Assembly (NCBI GenBank): GCA_965199105.1
Contig: CBDAQO010000002.1
Span: 3,472,001 to 3,536,000, forward strand
Source of the DNA: LMUY01 sp965199105
GTDB lineage: Bacteria; Pseudomonadota; Alphaproteobacteria; Acetobacterales; Acetobacteraceae
Direction: 5' to 3'
DNA length: 64,000 bases
Of the stretch, positions 1 through 9,971 are shown one piece after another. A program made the position numbers and the translations under genes. The notes beneath the pieces were generated by a model. It saw only the letters and a list, made by a program, of their open reading frames with translations, was not told the origin of the DNA and did not search any database. Each line of letters opens with the position of its first letter. Position 1 is the stretch's first letter.

Positions 1-498
1 GATCTCGTCACCAGCCCGGCCGGACCAGCGGGCACGGAAATGCCGCAAGCCAGGCGCCGCCGCCCGGTCTGCCCGAAGTTGCAGCAAGCGGTCGGCCTGT
101 TGCGCCAGAAAGCCTGCGCGGACCAGCAAGTCGTTGTCGCTTTCAGTGTCAGCCAGCATCGCTGCAAGGTAATCCTGCACTTCGCCGTCGAAGCGCGGGC
201 GGGCTCGAAGCACGATTGGCGCGCCCGGCAGCGGCTCGCCGCTCTCTTCACGCACCACCTGCACCAGGTGAGGCTGCAACGGCGACAGGCCGTCAAAGCG
301 AGCGCTGAAGCCATGCCGGCCCCTACCGATCCCGGCCCGCTCCAAATCCATCCGATAGGCATTCGCCAGCACGCGAAGACTGAACTGACCCTCCACAGTA
401 ATCATCAGGCTGACGGGCTCATCCGGCACCGCCTCGTCCCGCACCCAGCCCTGCACGCTTTCGCGGTCCACGTGGTCGATATTGCCCTGCAAGGCCAT
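1..498 (-). CDS. N-terminal part of a protein with a glycosyltransferase-associated domain (cut by window edge)
   Basis: A minus-strand frame opens with ATG at 498 and stays open for 166 codons to the window edge, so only the N-terminus is visible. It begins MALQGNIDHVDRESVQGWV and later carries DLERAGIGRGRHGF. As I recall, this W-V/A...P..PV...R.DLE.AGIG.G.HGF pattern recurs as an accessory beta-rich domain in glycosyltransferase-type proteins of Acetobacteraceae; that is family recollection, not a search result. A poorly spaced purine run (AGGGGG) lies about 12 bases before the ATG. The domain name and the function of the missing C-terminal part cannot be given. The open plus-strand frame across the same bases looks like a shadow. 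Confidence 0.6.
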   Translation of the reverse strand, partial: MALQGNIDHVDRESVQGWVRDEAVPDEPVSLMITVEGQFSLRVLANAYRMDLERAGIGRGRHGFSARFDGLSPLQPHLVQVVREESGEPLPGAPIVLRARPRFDGEVQDYLAAMLADTESDNDLLVRAGFLAQQADRLLQLRADRAAAPGLRHFRARWSGRAGDEI

Positions 499-636
499 GA
501 CGCGCTGCGGCCCCCTTTTGTGCCAGCGCCACCTGTGTAGCGACAGAAAGTTAAGGATACAAAAACGCGCTTCAGCACCGTCGCTTGGCGCAGCGACGCG
601 GGTCTGTAATCTTATGGCAGGGAGCGGAGTAAGAAC

Positions 637-876
637 GTGAAAGTCACCCTCGAAGTCGAATGCACCCCGGAAGAAGCGCGCACGTTCATGGGCCTGCCGG
701 ACGTGAAGCCAATGCAGGAGGCCGTCATGGCCAGCCTGGAGAGCCAGGTCGTCCGCGCCACCGAGAGCTTCTCGCCCGAGTCGGCTCTGAAACTGTGGTT
801 CACGACTCTGCCCCAGGTCTCGGCGCAGATGCAGGAAATGTTCACCCGCATGATGTCGGGCGGTGCGAAATTCTAG
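637..876 (+). CDS. DUF6489 family protein
   Basis: This 79-residue protein starts at GTG, with GGAGCGGAG about 8 bases upstream. The opening MKVTLEVECTPEEARTFMGL and the following LPDVKPMQEA match the DUF6489 family, short alphaproteobacterial proteins of unknown function with this nearly invariant N-terminus. The second half looks helical and hydrophobic (LKLWFTTLP, MQEMFTRMM), suggesting oligomerisation or peripheral membrane contact. No catalytic motif is visible. It lies 18 bases before the cupin gene on the same strand and may be co-transcribed with it. Confidence 0.8.
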   Translation: MKVTLEVECTPEEARTFMGLPDVKPMQEAVMASLESQVVRATESFSPESALKLWFTTLPQVSAQMQEMFTRMMSGGAKF

Positions 877-894
877 TGGTCGATAGGGGCAATC

Positions 895-1410
895 ATGCCA
901 GACGCACGTCCTGAGTTCATCAAGCATCGGACTGAACTCGAGGGCTCAAACCCGTTTATCTACCCGGGTGACACTGAGCCGATGGCCGCCGACGCTTCAT
1001 GCGGCCGCAAGCTCGGGCTCACCCGGTTGGGGATCCATCATGCCCGGCTGGCTCCGGGCCAGCGCACTTCCTACCCGCATGCCGAAAGTCTAGAGGAAGA
1101 GTCTGTCTTCGTTCTTAAGGGCGAGCCGGACGTCTGGGTCGATGGCGCATTGCACCGTCTGCGACCTGGTAATGCTGTCGGCTTTCAAAGCGGCACTGGC
1201 ATTTGCCACACGTTCTTTAACAACACGGTTCATGAAGTTCGATTGCTGGTGGTCGGAGAGGCAGACAAGCCCGCCAACCGCATCCGCTATCCTCTTAATG
1301 AAGCCTATGAGGCAACGCGGCCGGATCGCTGGCTTGATTGGCCGGGGCGGTCGCTTGCGTGGCATGATGGGAAAGCACGCGCGCCGGACATTTCAGCTGT
1401 TATCTGGTGA
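895..1410 (+). CDS. cupin-domain protein
   Basis: The 171-residue protein has one cupin barrel at about residues 45-130. Motif 1 is seen around SYPHAESLEEESVFVLKGEPD (two short pieces, roughly residues 62-82) and motif 2 around GICHTFFNNT. It resembles the COG3837-type uncharacterised cupins. The first motif keeps His and Glu residues that could hold a metal, but the substrate is unknown. It follows the DUF6489 gene by 18 bases. A tiny membrane ORF begins 2 bases after its stop, so these may form a short operon. Confidence 0.75.
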   Translation: MPDARPEFIKHRTELEGSNPFIYPGDTEPMAADASCGRKLGLTRLGIHHARLAPGQRTSYPHAESLEEESVFVLKGEPDVWVDGALHRLRPGNAVGFQSGTGICHTFFNNTVHEVRLLVVGEADKPANRIRYPLNEAYEATRPDRWLDWPGRSLAWHDGKARAPDISAVIW

Positions 1411-1412
1411 TC

Positions 1413-1559
1413 ATGAAAAAGAAAAGCTCCTCAACCATTATAAGCCTCGTCAAGATTGTTGTGGTAGGCACGGTCTGCCTCTTGGTAATTCCTCCAATCT
1501 CACTCTTCCTGTTTACCTTTGTATACGCTTCCATTCGGCTTTATCTTGGTCATCTATAA
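1413..1559 (+). CDS. possible 48-residue membrane protein
   Basis: An ATG 2 bases after the cupin stop opens a 48-codon frame beginning MKKKSSS and followed by a long hydrophobic stretch (VVVGTVCLLVI, then SLFLFTFVYA) around a Pro-Pro pair at residues 27-28. This fits one long or two short membrane segments with a positive N-terminus. The bases are clearly AT-richer than the neighbours. No strong ribosome site is seen, so expression would depend on coupling to the cupin gene. It matches no family I recognise and may be a chance ORF. Confidence 0.4.
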   Translation: MKKKSSSTIISLVKIVVVGTVCLLVIPPISLFLFTFVYASIRLYLGHL

Positions 1560-1738
1560 GATGTCATCAGAGCTATACGGGTGGGTCAAGTGGATGATCT
1601 AGGAAGTCCCTGACCAAGCCGCCCTGCGCAAACGCCGACGTTGCGCGCCGCGGGCACTGTTTACCTTTTGGCAGCTAAATTCAGTCAGCCTCAGGCTCAC
1701 TGGTCCTGATCTACCAAGGGATCCGGAGGATCGAGGTC

Positions 1739-2557
1739 ATGAGTTTTTCGACCGTCGCGCGTATCCTACTGTCGCGGACGGTGGTGGGTGCGGCGCTTGG
1801 GCGTGTGCCGCTGCTGGAGCGCGCCTATGCCCGCCGAGCGGCCACGGTGCGCAACAACACCGGGCTGCAATGGGGCGTGTTTGGCAGCTATGCCGCCGCT
1901 GAAGCCGCCATTCCACGCAGCCGAACCGCCGGGTGGGACCACGAGGACGCCGCGACGATCTGGACCGATTCGGTTGATAGCGTCCGCGCCAGCACCTACC
2001 CGATCTTGTTCTGGCTCAAGACGCTGCTGAAGGATGGCACGCGACTCACCGATTTGGGCGGCAGCATCGGCATCACCTTCTATGGCTTTCGCCGCTACAA
2101 CCCGCCTCCCGCCGGCCTAAGCTGGACGGTAGTCGAGCTGCCGCATTTGGTTGAGGAAGGTCGCCGGGTCGCAGTGCGGGAGGCGGCGCCCGAGCTCGCG
2201 TTCGCGACCGACCTGGCTGCGGCACCACCCTGTGACGTGCTGCTCGCCGGCGGCGCATTGCAGTTCATGCCGCGATCCGTGCCGGGACTGCTGGAAATGC
2301 TGCCGCATCGGCCGCCGCACATCCTGATCAACAAGATCCCGCTGATCTCAGGCCCCGATTGCTGGACCTTGCACAATTTTGGCCCGGCGATCACGCCCTA
2401 TCACCTCTATAACGAGCGCGCCTTCCTGCACTACTTCGCCGACCACGGCTACACGGTCCGCGACCGCTGGGACGTTATGGACATCTCGTGCGACATCCCG
2501 TTCCATCCACGGCAGACCGTTCCGTCACTGACCGGCTTCTACTTCGTCAAAGCATGA
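1739..2557 (+). CDS. TIGR04325 family methyltransferase
   Basis: This 272-residue protein resembles the TIGR04325 family of putative SAM-dependent methyltransferases found near polysaccharide and glycan genes. Features that fit are the central TDLGGSIGITFY segment (a modified SAM-binding glycine loop near residue 103), VVELPHLVEEGR, DVLLAGGALQFM, and the C-terminal LTGFYFVKA. The start is supported by GGAGG 9 bases before ATG. The substrate is unknown. It converges on ntrX with 15 bases between the two stops. Confidence 0.75.
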   Translation: MSFSTVARILLSRTVVGAALGRVPLLERAYARRAATVRNNTGLQWGVFGSYAAAEAAIPRSRTAGWDHEDAATIWTDSVDSVRASTYPILFWLKTLLKDGTRLTDLGGSIGITFYGFRRYNPPPAGLSWTVVELPHLVEEGRRVAVREAAPELAFATDLAAAPPCDVLLAGGALQFMPRSVPGLLEMLPHRPPHILINKIPLISGPDCWTLHNFGPAITPYHLYNERAFLHYFADHGYTVRDRWDVMDISCDIPFHPRQTVPSLTGFYFVKA

Positions 2558-2572
2558 TGCCGGCTTGTGGCA

Positions 2573-3964
2573 TCAGCCTTTGTCGTCTGAGTTCACCCCG
2601 AGTTGCTTGAGCTTGCGATGCAGCGCGCTCCGCTCCATGCCGACGAAGCCGGCCGTCCGGCTGATGTTGCCGCCGAAGCGAACCAGTTGCGCCTGCAGGT
2701 ATTGCGTCTCGAAAAGGTCTCGCGCCTCCCGCAGCGGAAGCGCCATGATGTCGGCGGTCGGGTCGAAGTTCAGCAGGGCCGGTGCGCCCTGGCCGATTTC
2801 CGGCGGCAGCATGTCGGCCCGGATGGAATCGCCAGCGCCGCCCGGAGCCATAATCAGCAGCCAGTCCATCAGGTTGCGCAACTGGCGCACGTTGCCTGGC
2901 CAGTCATAGGCCTGCAACGCTGCCAGCGCGTCTGCCGACAGCTCGCGCGGTGGAATGCCGCTGTTTTCGGCCGCGCGGCTCATGAAATGGCGCGCCAGTT
3001 CCGGAATATCCTCGCGGCGCTCCCGCAGGCTCGGCATGCGCAGCGGCACAACGGCCAACCGGTAGAACAAATCCTCGCGGAACCGGCCGGCAGCAATCTC
3101 GGTCTGCAGCTCGCGGTTGGTGATCGCCAGCACGCGCACATCCACCTTCACCCGCGTCGAGCCGCCGACCCGCTCGAACGTCTGATCCTGCAGCGCCCGC
3201 ACGATCTTGCCCTGCGTCTCGAGCGGCATGTCAGACACTTCGTCCAGCAGCAGCGTGCCGCCATGCGCGCGTTCCAACACGCCCGCGCGGCGTGGCACGG
3301 CGCTCGGGTCGGGCCCGGCCTCCACGCCAAACAACTCCTCCTCGAACCGGCCCGGTGCCAGCGTGGCGCAGTTCAACACGACGAAGGGGCCGTCCGCCCG
3401 CCGCGACCGGGCATGCACCATGCGCGCGGCGACTTCCTTGCCGGACCCGGCGGGCCCATGGATCAACACGCGCGACCCGGTTGGCGACACCCGATCCACC
3501 CCGGCGCGCAGCGCCGCAATCGCACTGCTTTCCCCCGTCAGCGTGGTTTCCGCGCCGATCCGCAGCCGCAGCTCCGCGTTCTCCCGGGCCAGGCGAGCCG
3601 CCTCGAGCGCCCGCCGGGTCTGCAGCAACAGCCGGTCGGACTGGAATGGCTTCTCCAAGAAGTCGTAGGCGCCGTGCTGGATCGCCGTCACGGCCATCTC
3701 GATGGTGCCGTGGCCCGAGATCATCACCACCGGGATTTGCGGTTCCTCGGTGTGCAGCGCCTGCAAAATCCCCAACCCATCCAGGCGCGAGTTCTGCAGC
3801 CACACGTCGAGGATGATCAAACCGGGGCGACGGGCGCGGAACGCTGCCAGCGCCGCGTCGGAATCGGCGGCCTGCCTTGTTTCGTAGCCTTCATCCCGCA
3901 GGATGCCGTCAATCAGCAGCCGAATGTCCGGCTCGTCGTCGACGATAAGTATCTCTTGCGCCAT
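2573..3964 (-). CDS. ntrX: NtrX response regulator, AAA+ domain lacking GAFTGA
   Basis: This 463-residue protein has a receiver domain with the acidic pair D9/D10, phospho-acceptor D53 and K105. An AAA+ domain follows with Walker A GPAGSGKE (170-177) and Walker B TLLLDEV (237-243), and then a C-terminal Fis-type helix-turn-helix (NISRTAGFVGMERSALHRK). Where sigma-54 activators carry GAFTGA, about residues 214-224, this protein reads VEAGPDPSAVP, so the loop that contacts sigma-54 is missing. It therefore probably works without sigma-54, as a repressor or sigma-70-linked regulator. It lies 18 bases downstream of ntrY, its expected kinase. Confidence 0.92.
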   Translation of the reverse strand: MAQEILIVDDEPDIRLLIDGILRDEGYETRQAADSDAALAAFRARRPGLIILDVWLQNSRLDGLGILQALHTEEPQIPVVMISGHGTIEMAVTAIQHGAYDFLEKPFQSDRLLLQTRRALEAARLARENAELRLRIGAETTLTGESSAIAALRAGVDRVSPTGSRVLIHGPAGSGKEVAARMVHARSRRADGPFVVLNCATLAPGRFEEELFGVEAGPDPSAVPRRAGVLERAHGGTLLLDEVSDMPLETQGKIVRALQDQTFERVGGSTRVKVDVRVLAITNRELQTEIAAGRFREDLFYRLAVVPLRMPSLRERREDIPELARHFMSRAAENSGIPPRELSADALAALQAYDWPGNVRQLRNLMDWLLIMAPGGAGDSIRADMLPPEIGQGAPALLNFDPTADIMALPLREARDLFETQYLQAQLVRFGGNISRTAGFVGMERSALHRKLKQLGVNSDDKG

Positions 3965-3982
3965 GCAGGGGTCTTTTTGCGG

Positions 3983-6220
3983 TTACGCCACGCCAGCCGA
4001 CGCTGGGAGGATCAGCTTGGCCACCGCGCCGGGGGCCTCTCCCCGGTCATCCAACGCAAGCCGGCCGCCGTGATCTTCCATGATCTTCTTAACAATGGCG
4101 AGGCCGAGACCGGTCCCTTTGGGCTTGTGAGTGACGTATGGCTCGGTCAATCGATCGCGATCCTCGGCGGGAAGGCCAATTCCGTTGTCAGCCACTGCCA
4201 AAGTCACAGCCTCGTCATCGGCCTCGATCGAAACGTCGATCGCTCCGACCGGCTCGCCCTCGGCGCGGGATCGCATGGCTGTCGCGTCAGCGGCATTCAT
4301 CAGCAGGTTCGTCAACGCCTGACTGACCAACCGGCGGTCACAGGGAGCGATCGGTCCAGCGTCCGGCAGCCGGGTGGTCCAAGAAATCTCCGGATGCGCC
4401 TGCCGTTGCAACACCAGCGCCTCGCGCGCGATCCGGCCAACGTCCTCCGGCTTGATCACTGGCTGCGGCATGCGGGCAAAGGCGCTGAACTCGTCCACCA
4501 TGCGGCCGATGTCGCCCACATGCCGCACGATCGTATCGGCACATTGGGCGAACGTCGCCGGGTCGGACGAAATTTCCTTGGTGAAGCGCCGCTTCAGCCG
4601 CTCGGCCGCGAGTTGGATGGGCGTCAGCGGGTTCTTGATCTCGTGGGCGATGCGCCGGGCCACGTCAGACCAGGCGGCCTTGCGCTGGGCCGCAACCAGC
4701 TCGGTCACATCGTCGAATGTCACCACGAAGCCGTTCACGCCCTCGCCCTTCATCTCGCTCACGATGCGCACCAGCAGCGTGCGGCGGTTCGAAGGCGGCC
4801 CGATCTGCACTTCGGCCGTTCGCGCCCGGTCCGGCGCGGCTTGCGCCTCGCTCAGCAACGGCCCGAACTCCGGCACCACTTCCTCGAGCGGCAATCCCAC
4901 CGACGTGAGCAAGTCGTGCCCCATCAACTCGGAGGCCGCGCGGTTCGGCAGGTCCACCTTGCCGTGGCGGTCCAGGCCGATCACGCCGGCCGAGACGCCT
5001 GCCAGCACCGTCTCGGTGAAACGCCGCCGCTCGTCGATCTGACCGTATGCCTCCATCAGCTCGGTGCGCTGGGCGGCCAGTTGCCCGGTCATGCGATTGA
5101 AGGCGCGGGACAGCCCGGCCACCTCGTCCTCGCTGGCGATCTCCGGCACGCGCACCCCCAAGTCACCGGCGCGCACCCGCTCGGCAGCCTGGATCAGCCG
5201 TCCAATCGGGCGGGCAATCTGGTTTGCCAGCACCAGCCCGGTCAGGATCGCCGCGAACAGCACCAGCAAGGCCACCAACGCAAATATCACCACGAAGGTG
5301 ACCTGCAGCTTGGAGCGATTGGCGTCGAGCTGATGATATTGGTGCACCAACTGCTCGGTTCGGTTCACCGCGGCGATAATCTGCGTGTCGACCGGACGGT
5401 CAATCATCAGCATCAGCTCGGGGGTGGAGCCGAGCTTCACCACCGCGCGCACGTGGTTATCCGCGTCGCCGCCAATCACGGCAACGTCGCCGCGTCGCGC
5501 CGGCTCGATCTCGGTGTCAGACGGCAGCTCAACGAAGTTACCGCTCAGCACGCCGGAAGAAAGAACGATCTCATGGGTGTAGGGGTCGTAGATCACGGCC
5601 TGGATGAGATCGTGGAAGATCGTCTCTTGGTCCAGCACCTGCTGCATGAGGTTCGGCTGGCTGGTCAGGAACGCACCGGCCCGATTGAGCGCGATGGCCA
5701 CACCCAGCGCGTCCGCCTTGATGTTGTTGCGGTGTTCCTCGAGCGAGGTTTGCGCGGACACCAGGCTGGCATCCAGCGCCGTGCGAATGCGGTCGTCGAA
5801 CCAGGACTGAATGCCGAGGTTAAAGAACGCCGCTGCAAACACCGCCGTCACAATCGCCGGTGTCACCGCGACGACGCCGAACAGCAGCACCAGCCGGACA
5901 TGCATGCGCGACCCGGCGGAGCCACGCCGGCGTTCCACCCAAACCCGGGTCAGCCGCCCCGCCAGCACGGCGAACAGCAGCAACAACACGGCGGCACTCG
6001 CCAGGATCGCCACAAACGAGAGGTTGGGCCGCAGCGTAATCGGCGCGCCGCCCGACAGCAGCACGAACGTGGCGATCGCCAGTGTGAGCGCCACCGCTGC
6101 CAGCAGCAGGGTCACGCCCTTGCCGAGAAGGATATCCATAGTGAGGCCCAGCCGCGTCTTGCCGGGCGAGCGGCTCGCCATCGCCGGGTCCCTCGCCAGC
6201 TGAGGCGGAGCGCCGTCCAT
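3983..6220 (-). CDS. ntrY: NtrY membrane sensor histidine kinase
   Basis: This protein of about 745 residues has three N-terminal membrane segments (about 29-53, 67-88 and 108-133), an extracytoplasmic region of roughly 170 residues, and a fourth membrane segment near 310-335. HAMP, PAS, HisKA (RRIAHEIKNPLTPIQLAAER) and HATPase (NAADA, DNGIGLP, GTGLGLAIV) domains follow. It is the partner kinase of NtrX, implicated in nitrogen, redox and envelope control in alphaproteobacteria. The ntrC stop TAA is followed directly by GTG ATG, so either codon could start it; ATG at 6220 was chosen. Translation is probably coupled to ntrC. Confidence 0.92.
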   Translation of the reverse strand: MDGAPPQLARDPAMASRSPGKTRLGLTMDILLGKGVTLLLAAVALTLAIATFVLLSGGAPITLRPNLSFVAILASAAVLLLLFAVLAGRLTRVWVERRRGSAGSRMHVRLVLLFGVVAVTPAIVTAVFAAAFFNLGIQSWFDDRIRTALDASLVSAQTSLEEHRNNIKADALGVAIALNRAGAFLTSQPNLMQQVLDQETIFHDLIQAVIYDPYTHEIVLSSGVLSGNFVELPSDTEIEPARRGDVAVIGGDADNHVRAVVKLGSTPELMLMIDRPVDTQIIAAVNRTEQLVHQYHQLDANRSKLQVTFVVIFALVALLVLFAAILTGLVLANQIARPIGRLIQAAERVRAGDLGVRVPEIASEDEVAGLSRAFNRMTGQLAAQRTELMEAYGQIDERRRFTETVLAGVSAGVIGLDRHGKVDLPNRAASELMGHDLLTSVGLPLEEVVPEFGPLLSEAQAAPDRARTAEVQIGPPSNRRTLLVRIVSEMKGEGVNGFVVTFDDVTELVAAQRKAAWSDVARRIAHEIKNPLTPIQLAAERLKRRFTKEISSDPATFAQCADTIVRHVGDIGRMVDEFSAFARMPQPVIKPEDVGRIAREALVLQRQAHPEISWTTRLPDAGPIAPCDRRLVSQALTNLLMNAADATAMRSRAEGEPVGAIDVSIEADDEAVTLAVADNGIGLPAEDRDRLTEPYVTHKPKGTGLGLAIVKKIMEDHGGRLALDDRGEAPGAVAKLILPASAGVA

Positions 6221-6223
6221 CAC

Positions 6224-7672
<1,449 letters not shown>

Positions 7673-7712
7673 GAAAGCTCCAAATCGGCGCCGCGCTGAC
7701 GCATGCTGCTGG

Positions 7713-8846
7713 TCAAACCTCCTCCTGCTCCTCGCTGATCACGGGCAGGTGCAGCTTGAACTCGGTCCGGCCGGGCCGGCTGTCGACTTCGATCAGCCCG
7801 CCATGGTCGGCCACGATCTTGGCCACGAGGGCGAGCCCGAGCCCGGTGCCGGCGGGCTTTGTGGTCACGAACGGCTTGAACAGATGCGGGCGGATGTCCT
7901 CGCCAATGCCCGGCCCGTTGTCGCGCACCGTCACCACCAGCGGCAGATGGACGCGCTGCGCTGAACCCGGCACGAGCAGCCTTACGCCATGGCGATAGGC
8001 CGTGGTCAGGGTGATCTCGCCCTCGCCACTGACTGCGGAAATCGCTTCCGCCGCGTTCTTCACCAGATTGAGCAGCACCTGCACCAACTGGTCGCGGTTG
8101 CCGTAGACCGGCGGCAGCGACGGGTCATACGACTCGCCAAAGCGCAAATGCGCCGCGAACCCGGTTTGTGCCAGGCGCCGAACATGCTCGAGCACGCGGT
8201 GGATGTTGACCGCGCGGCGCTCGATCGGGCGGTCGTCGAACACTTCCATCCGCTCCACCAGGCTGCGGATGCGGTCGGCCTCGTCGCGGATCAGCACCGC
8301 AAGCTCGCGGTCACTGTCGCCGACGCTGCTCTCGAGCAACTGAGCCGCACCGCGAATGCCGGAGAGCGGGTTCTTCACCTCGTGCGCCAACATCGCCGCC
8401 ATGCCGCTCACCGAACGCGCGGCGGAGCGAAACACCGTCTGCCGGTCGAGCGCGCGGGCGGCGGATGCGTCCTGCATCGAGACCAGCACGCTGCCAGGCT
8501 CCTCCGTAAGCGGCGTCGCCTGGATCGCCACCGCCTGCTTGTGCAGCCGTGGGCTTTCCAGCGCCAGGTCGTGGTCGGCGATGGTGGAGCCGGTCTGCCG
8601 CACCTGGGCCAGCATGGCAAACAACGGGTTGTCGCCCGGCAACAAATCCGCCAACCGCATGTGGGCCAATTGGTGCGCCGAGAGACCGAGGAACTGCTCG
8701 GCGGCGTGGTTGACGAAACGGAAGCGGTCTTGCGCGTCGAGCAGGATCACCGGGACGGGCAGAGCACCCAGCATGGCCGGCGCGTCGATCGCGCGAACTG
8801 GGGGGCGCAGCTTGATCGCGGCGGTCGCGGTCGCGGTAACACTCAT
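7713..8846 (-). CDS. ntrB: NtrB nitrogen sensor kinase
   Basis: This soluble 377-residue kinase has an N-terminal PAS domain (about 28-140), HisKA with the phospho-histidine in MLAHEVKNPLSGIRG, and a HATPase domain with NLVKNAAEA, DNGPGI and GTGLGLALV. No membrane segment is visible, as expected for NtrB, which is controlled by PII proteins. It phosphorylates NtrC. Its ATG overlaps the dusB stop by 4 bases, indicating coupled translation. The dusB(nifR3)-ntrB-ntrC order is the classic alphaproteobacterial arrangement. Confidence 0.95.
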   Translation of the reverse strand: MSVTATATAAIKLRPPVRAIDAPAMLGALPVPVILLDAQDRFRFVNHAAEQFLGLSAHQLAHMRLADLLPGDNPLFAMLAQVRQTGSTIADHDLALESPRLHKQAVAIQATPLTEEPGSVLVSMQDASAARALDRQTVFRSAARSVSGMAAMLAHEVKNPLSGIRGAAQLLESSVGDSDRELAVLIRDEADRIRSLVERMEVFDDRPIERRAVNIHRVLEHVRRLAQTGFAAHLRFGESYDPSLPPVYGNRDQLVQVLLNLVKNAAEAISAVSGEGEITLTTAYRHGVRLLVPGSAQRVHLPLVVTVRDNGPGIGEDIRPHLFKPFVTTKPAGTGLGLALVAKIVADHGGLIEVDSRPGRTEFKLHLPVISEEQEEV

Positions 8847-9883
8847 GCCGCCAAGGCCTGGCTATCCGAGGCCCCCGCGGCGGTGATCAGCGGATCATAG
8901 AAGCTGTCGATCAGGCGCAACACGCCGGGCACGTCGTCGATGCGCATGACGGCGGCGCGGAACTCGGCCGAGCCCGGCAGGCCGCGCGAATACCACGCGA
9001 TGTGCTTGCGCCCGAGCCGCAGGCCAGCCTGGCTACCAAAGTGGGTGAGCATCGCCGCGTAATGCTCTAGCATGATGGATTTCTGCCCCGCCAAGTCTGG
9101 GTCCACCGGGCAATTGCCATGGCGCAAGAACCCCGCGACTTGCGCCGGGAACCACGGCCGGCCGTAGCAACCCCGCCCCACCATCACGCCGTCCGCCCCG
9201 GAACGGCGCAACGCTTCCGCCGCCGCCTGCACCGTCGTGATATCGCCATTGGCGATGACCGGGATGCCGACGGCCGACTTCACCTGGGCGATGAAGTCCC
9301 AATCGGCCGAACCGGTGTAGAATTGCTGCCGGGTGCGGCCATGCACGGTCACCATCGCAATCCCGCTCGCCTCGGCGATGCTGGCCAGGCGAGGTGCATT
9401 CAGGGTCGCGTGATCCCAGCCCATGCGCATCTTCAGCGTCACCGGCACCGGCACCGCGCGCACGGTGGCCTCTAGGATGCGCGCGGCCGCCACCTCGTCG
9501 CGCATCAGCGCCGACCCGGCGCTTTGCCCGACCGCGACCTTCTTCACCGGGCAGCCAAAATTGATGTCGATCAGGTCGGCGCCGCGCCCCTCCGCGATGC
9601 GCGCGGCCTCGGCCATCGCTGCCGGCTCGCAGCCCGCAAGCTGGATCGCGTTGGGCCCCTCTCCGTCCACGCTCGCCATGCGCAACGTCGCCTGGTTTTC
9701 CCGCAGCATCGCCCAGGAGGCGATCATCTCGGACACCACGAGACCCGCCCCCAACCGCTTGGCCAGGCGGCGAAACGGCAGGTCGGTCACCCCGGACATG
9801 GGCGCCACCACGACCGGCGTGGCGAGCGTCACCGCACGGGAGCCGCTCCCAAGGGTGATGGGCGGGAAACCGTTGCCTATCAT
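8843..9883 (-). CDS. dusB: tRNA dihydrouridine synthase DusB (NifR3)
   Basis: The 346-residue FMN-dependent enzyme reduces specific tRNA uridines to dihydrouridine. The N-terminal TIM barrel has APMSGVTDLPFR (about 27-39) and DINFGCPVKKV with catalytic Cys111. MRMGWD, TVHGRTRQQFYTG and ANGDI follow, with the FMN-phosphate site at VGRGCYGRPW. It heads the ntr operon on the minus strand and is divergent from ispDF, with 88 bases between the starts that must hold promoters for both units. Confidence 0.95.
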   Translation of the reverse strand: MIGNGFPPITLGSGSRAVTLATPVVVAPMSGVTDLPFRRLAKRLGAGLVVSEMIASWAMLRENQATLRMASVDGEGPNAIQLAGCEPAAMAEAARIAEGRGADLIDINFGCPVKKVAVGQSAGSALMRDEVAAARILEATVRAVPVPVTLKMRMGWDHATLNAPRLASIAEASGIAMVTVHGRTRQQFYTGSADWDFIAQVKSAVGIPVIANGDITTVQAAAEALRRSGADGVMVGRGCYGRPWFPAQVAGFLRHGNCPVDPDLAGQKSIMLEHYAAMLTHFGSQAGLRLGRKHIAWYSRGLPGSAEFRAAVMRIDDVPGVLRLIDSFYDPLITAAGASDSQALAA

Positions 9884-9971
9884 TTGGGCAAACTAGCGAC
9901 CGCCGAATAACATAGCAATCACGCAGAACAGGCGATTGACGGGGTGCAACCCACAGGCGCATTGCTCCGGC

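Noticed and set aside
40..540. 166-codon plus-strand ORF at the left edge
   Set aside because: It is antisense to the better-supported minus-strand partial gene, which has family-like motifs.
9936..9971. Upstream TTG start for ispDF
   Set aside because: The added residues (MTGCNPQAHCSG) do not fit the IspD N-terminus, and ATG 9972 does.
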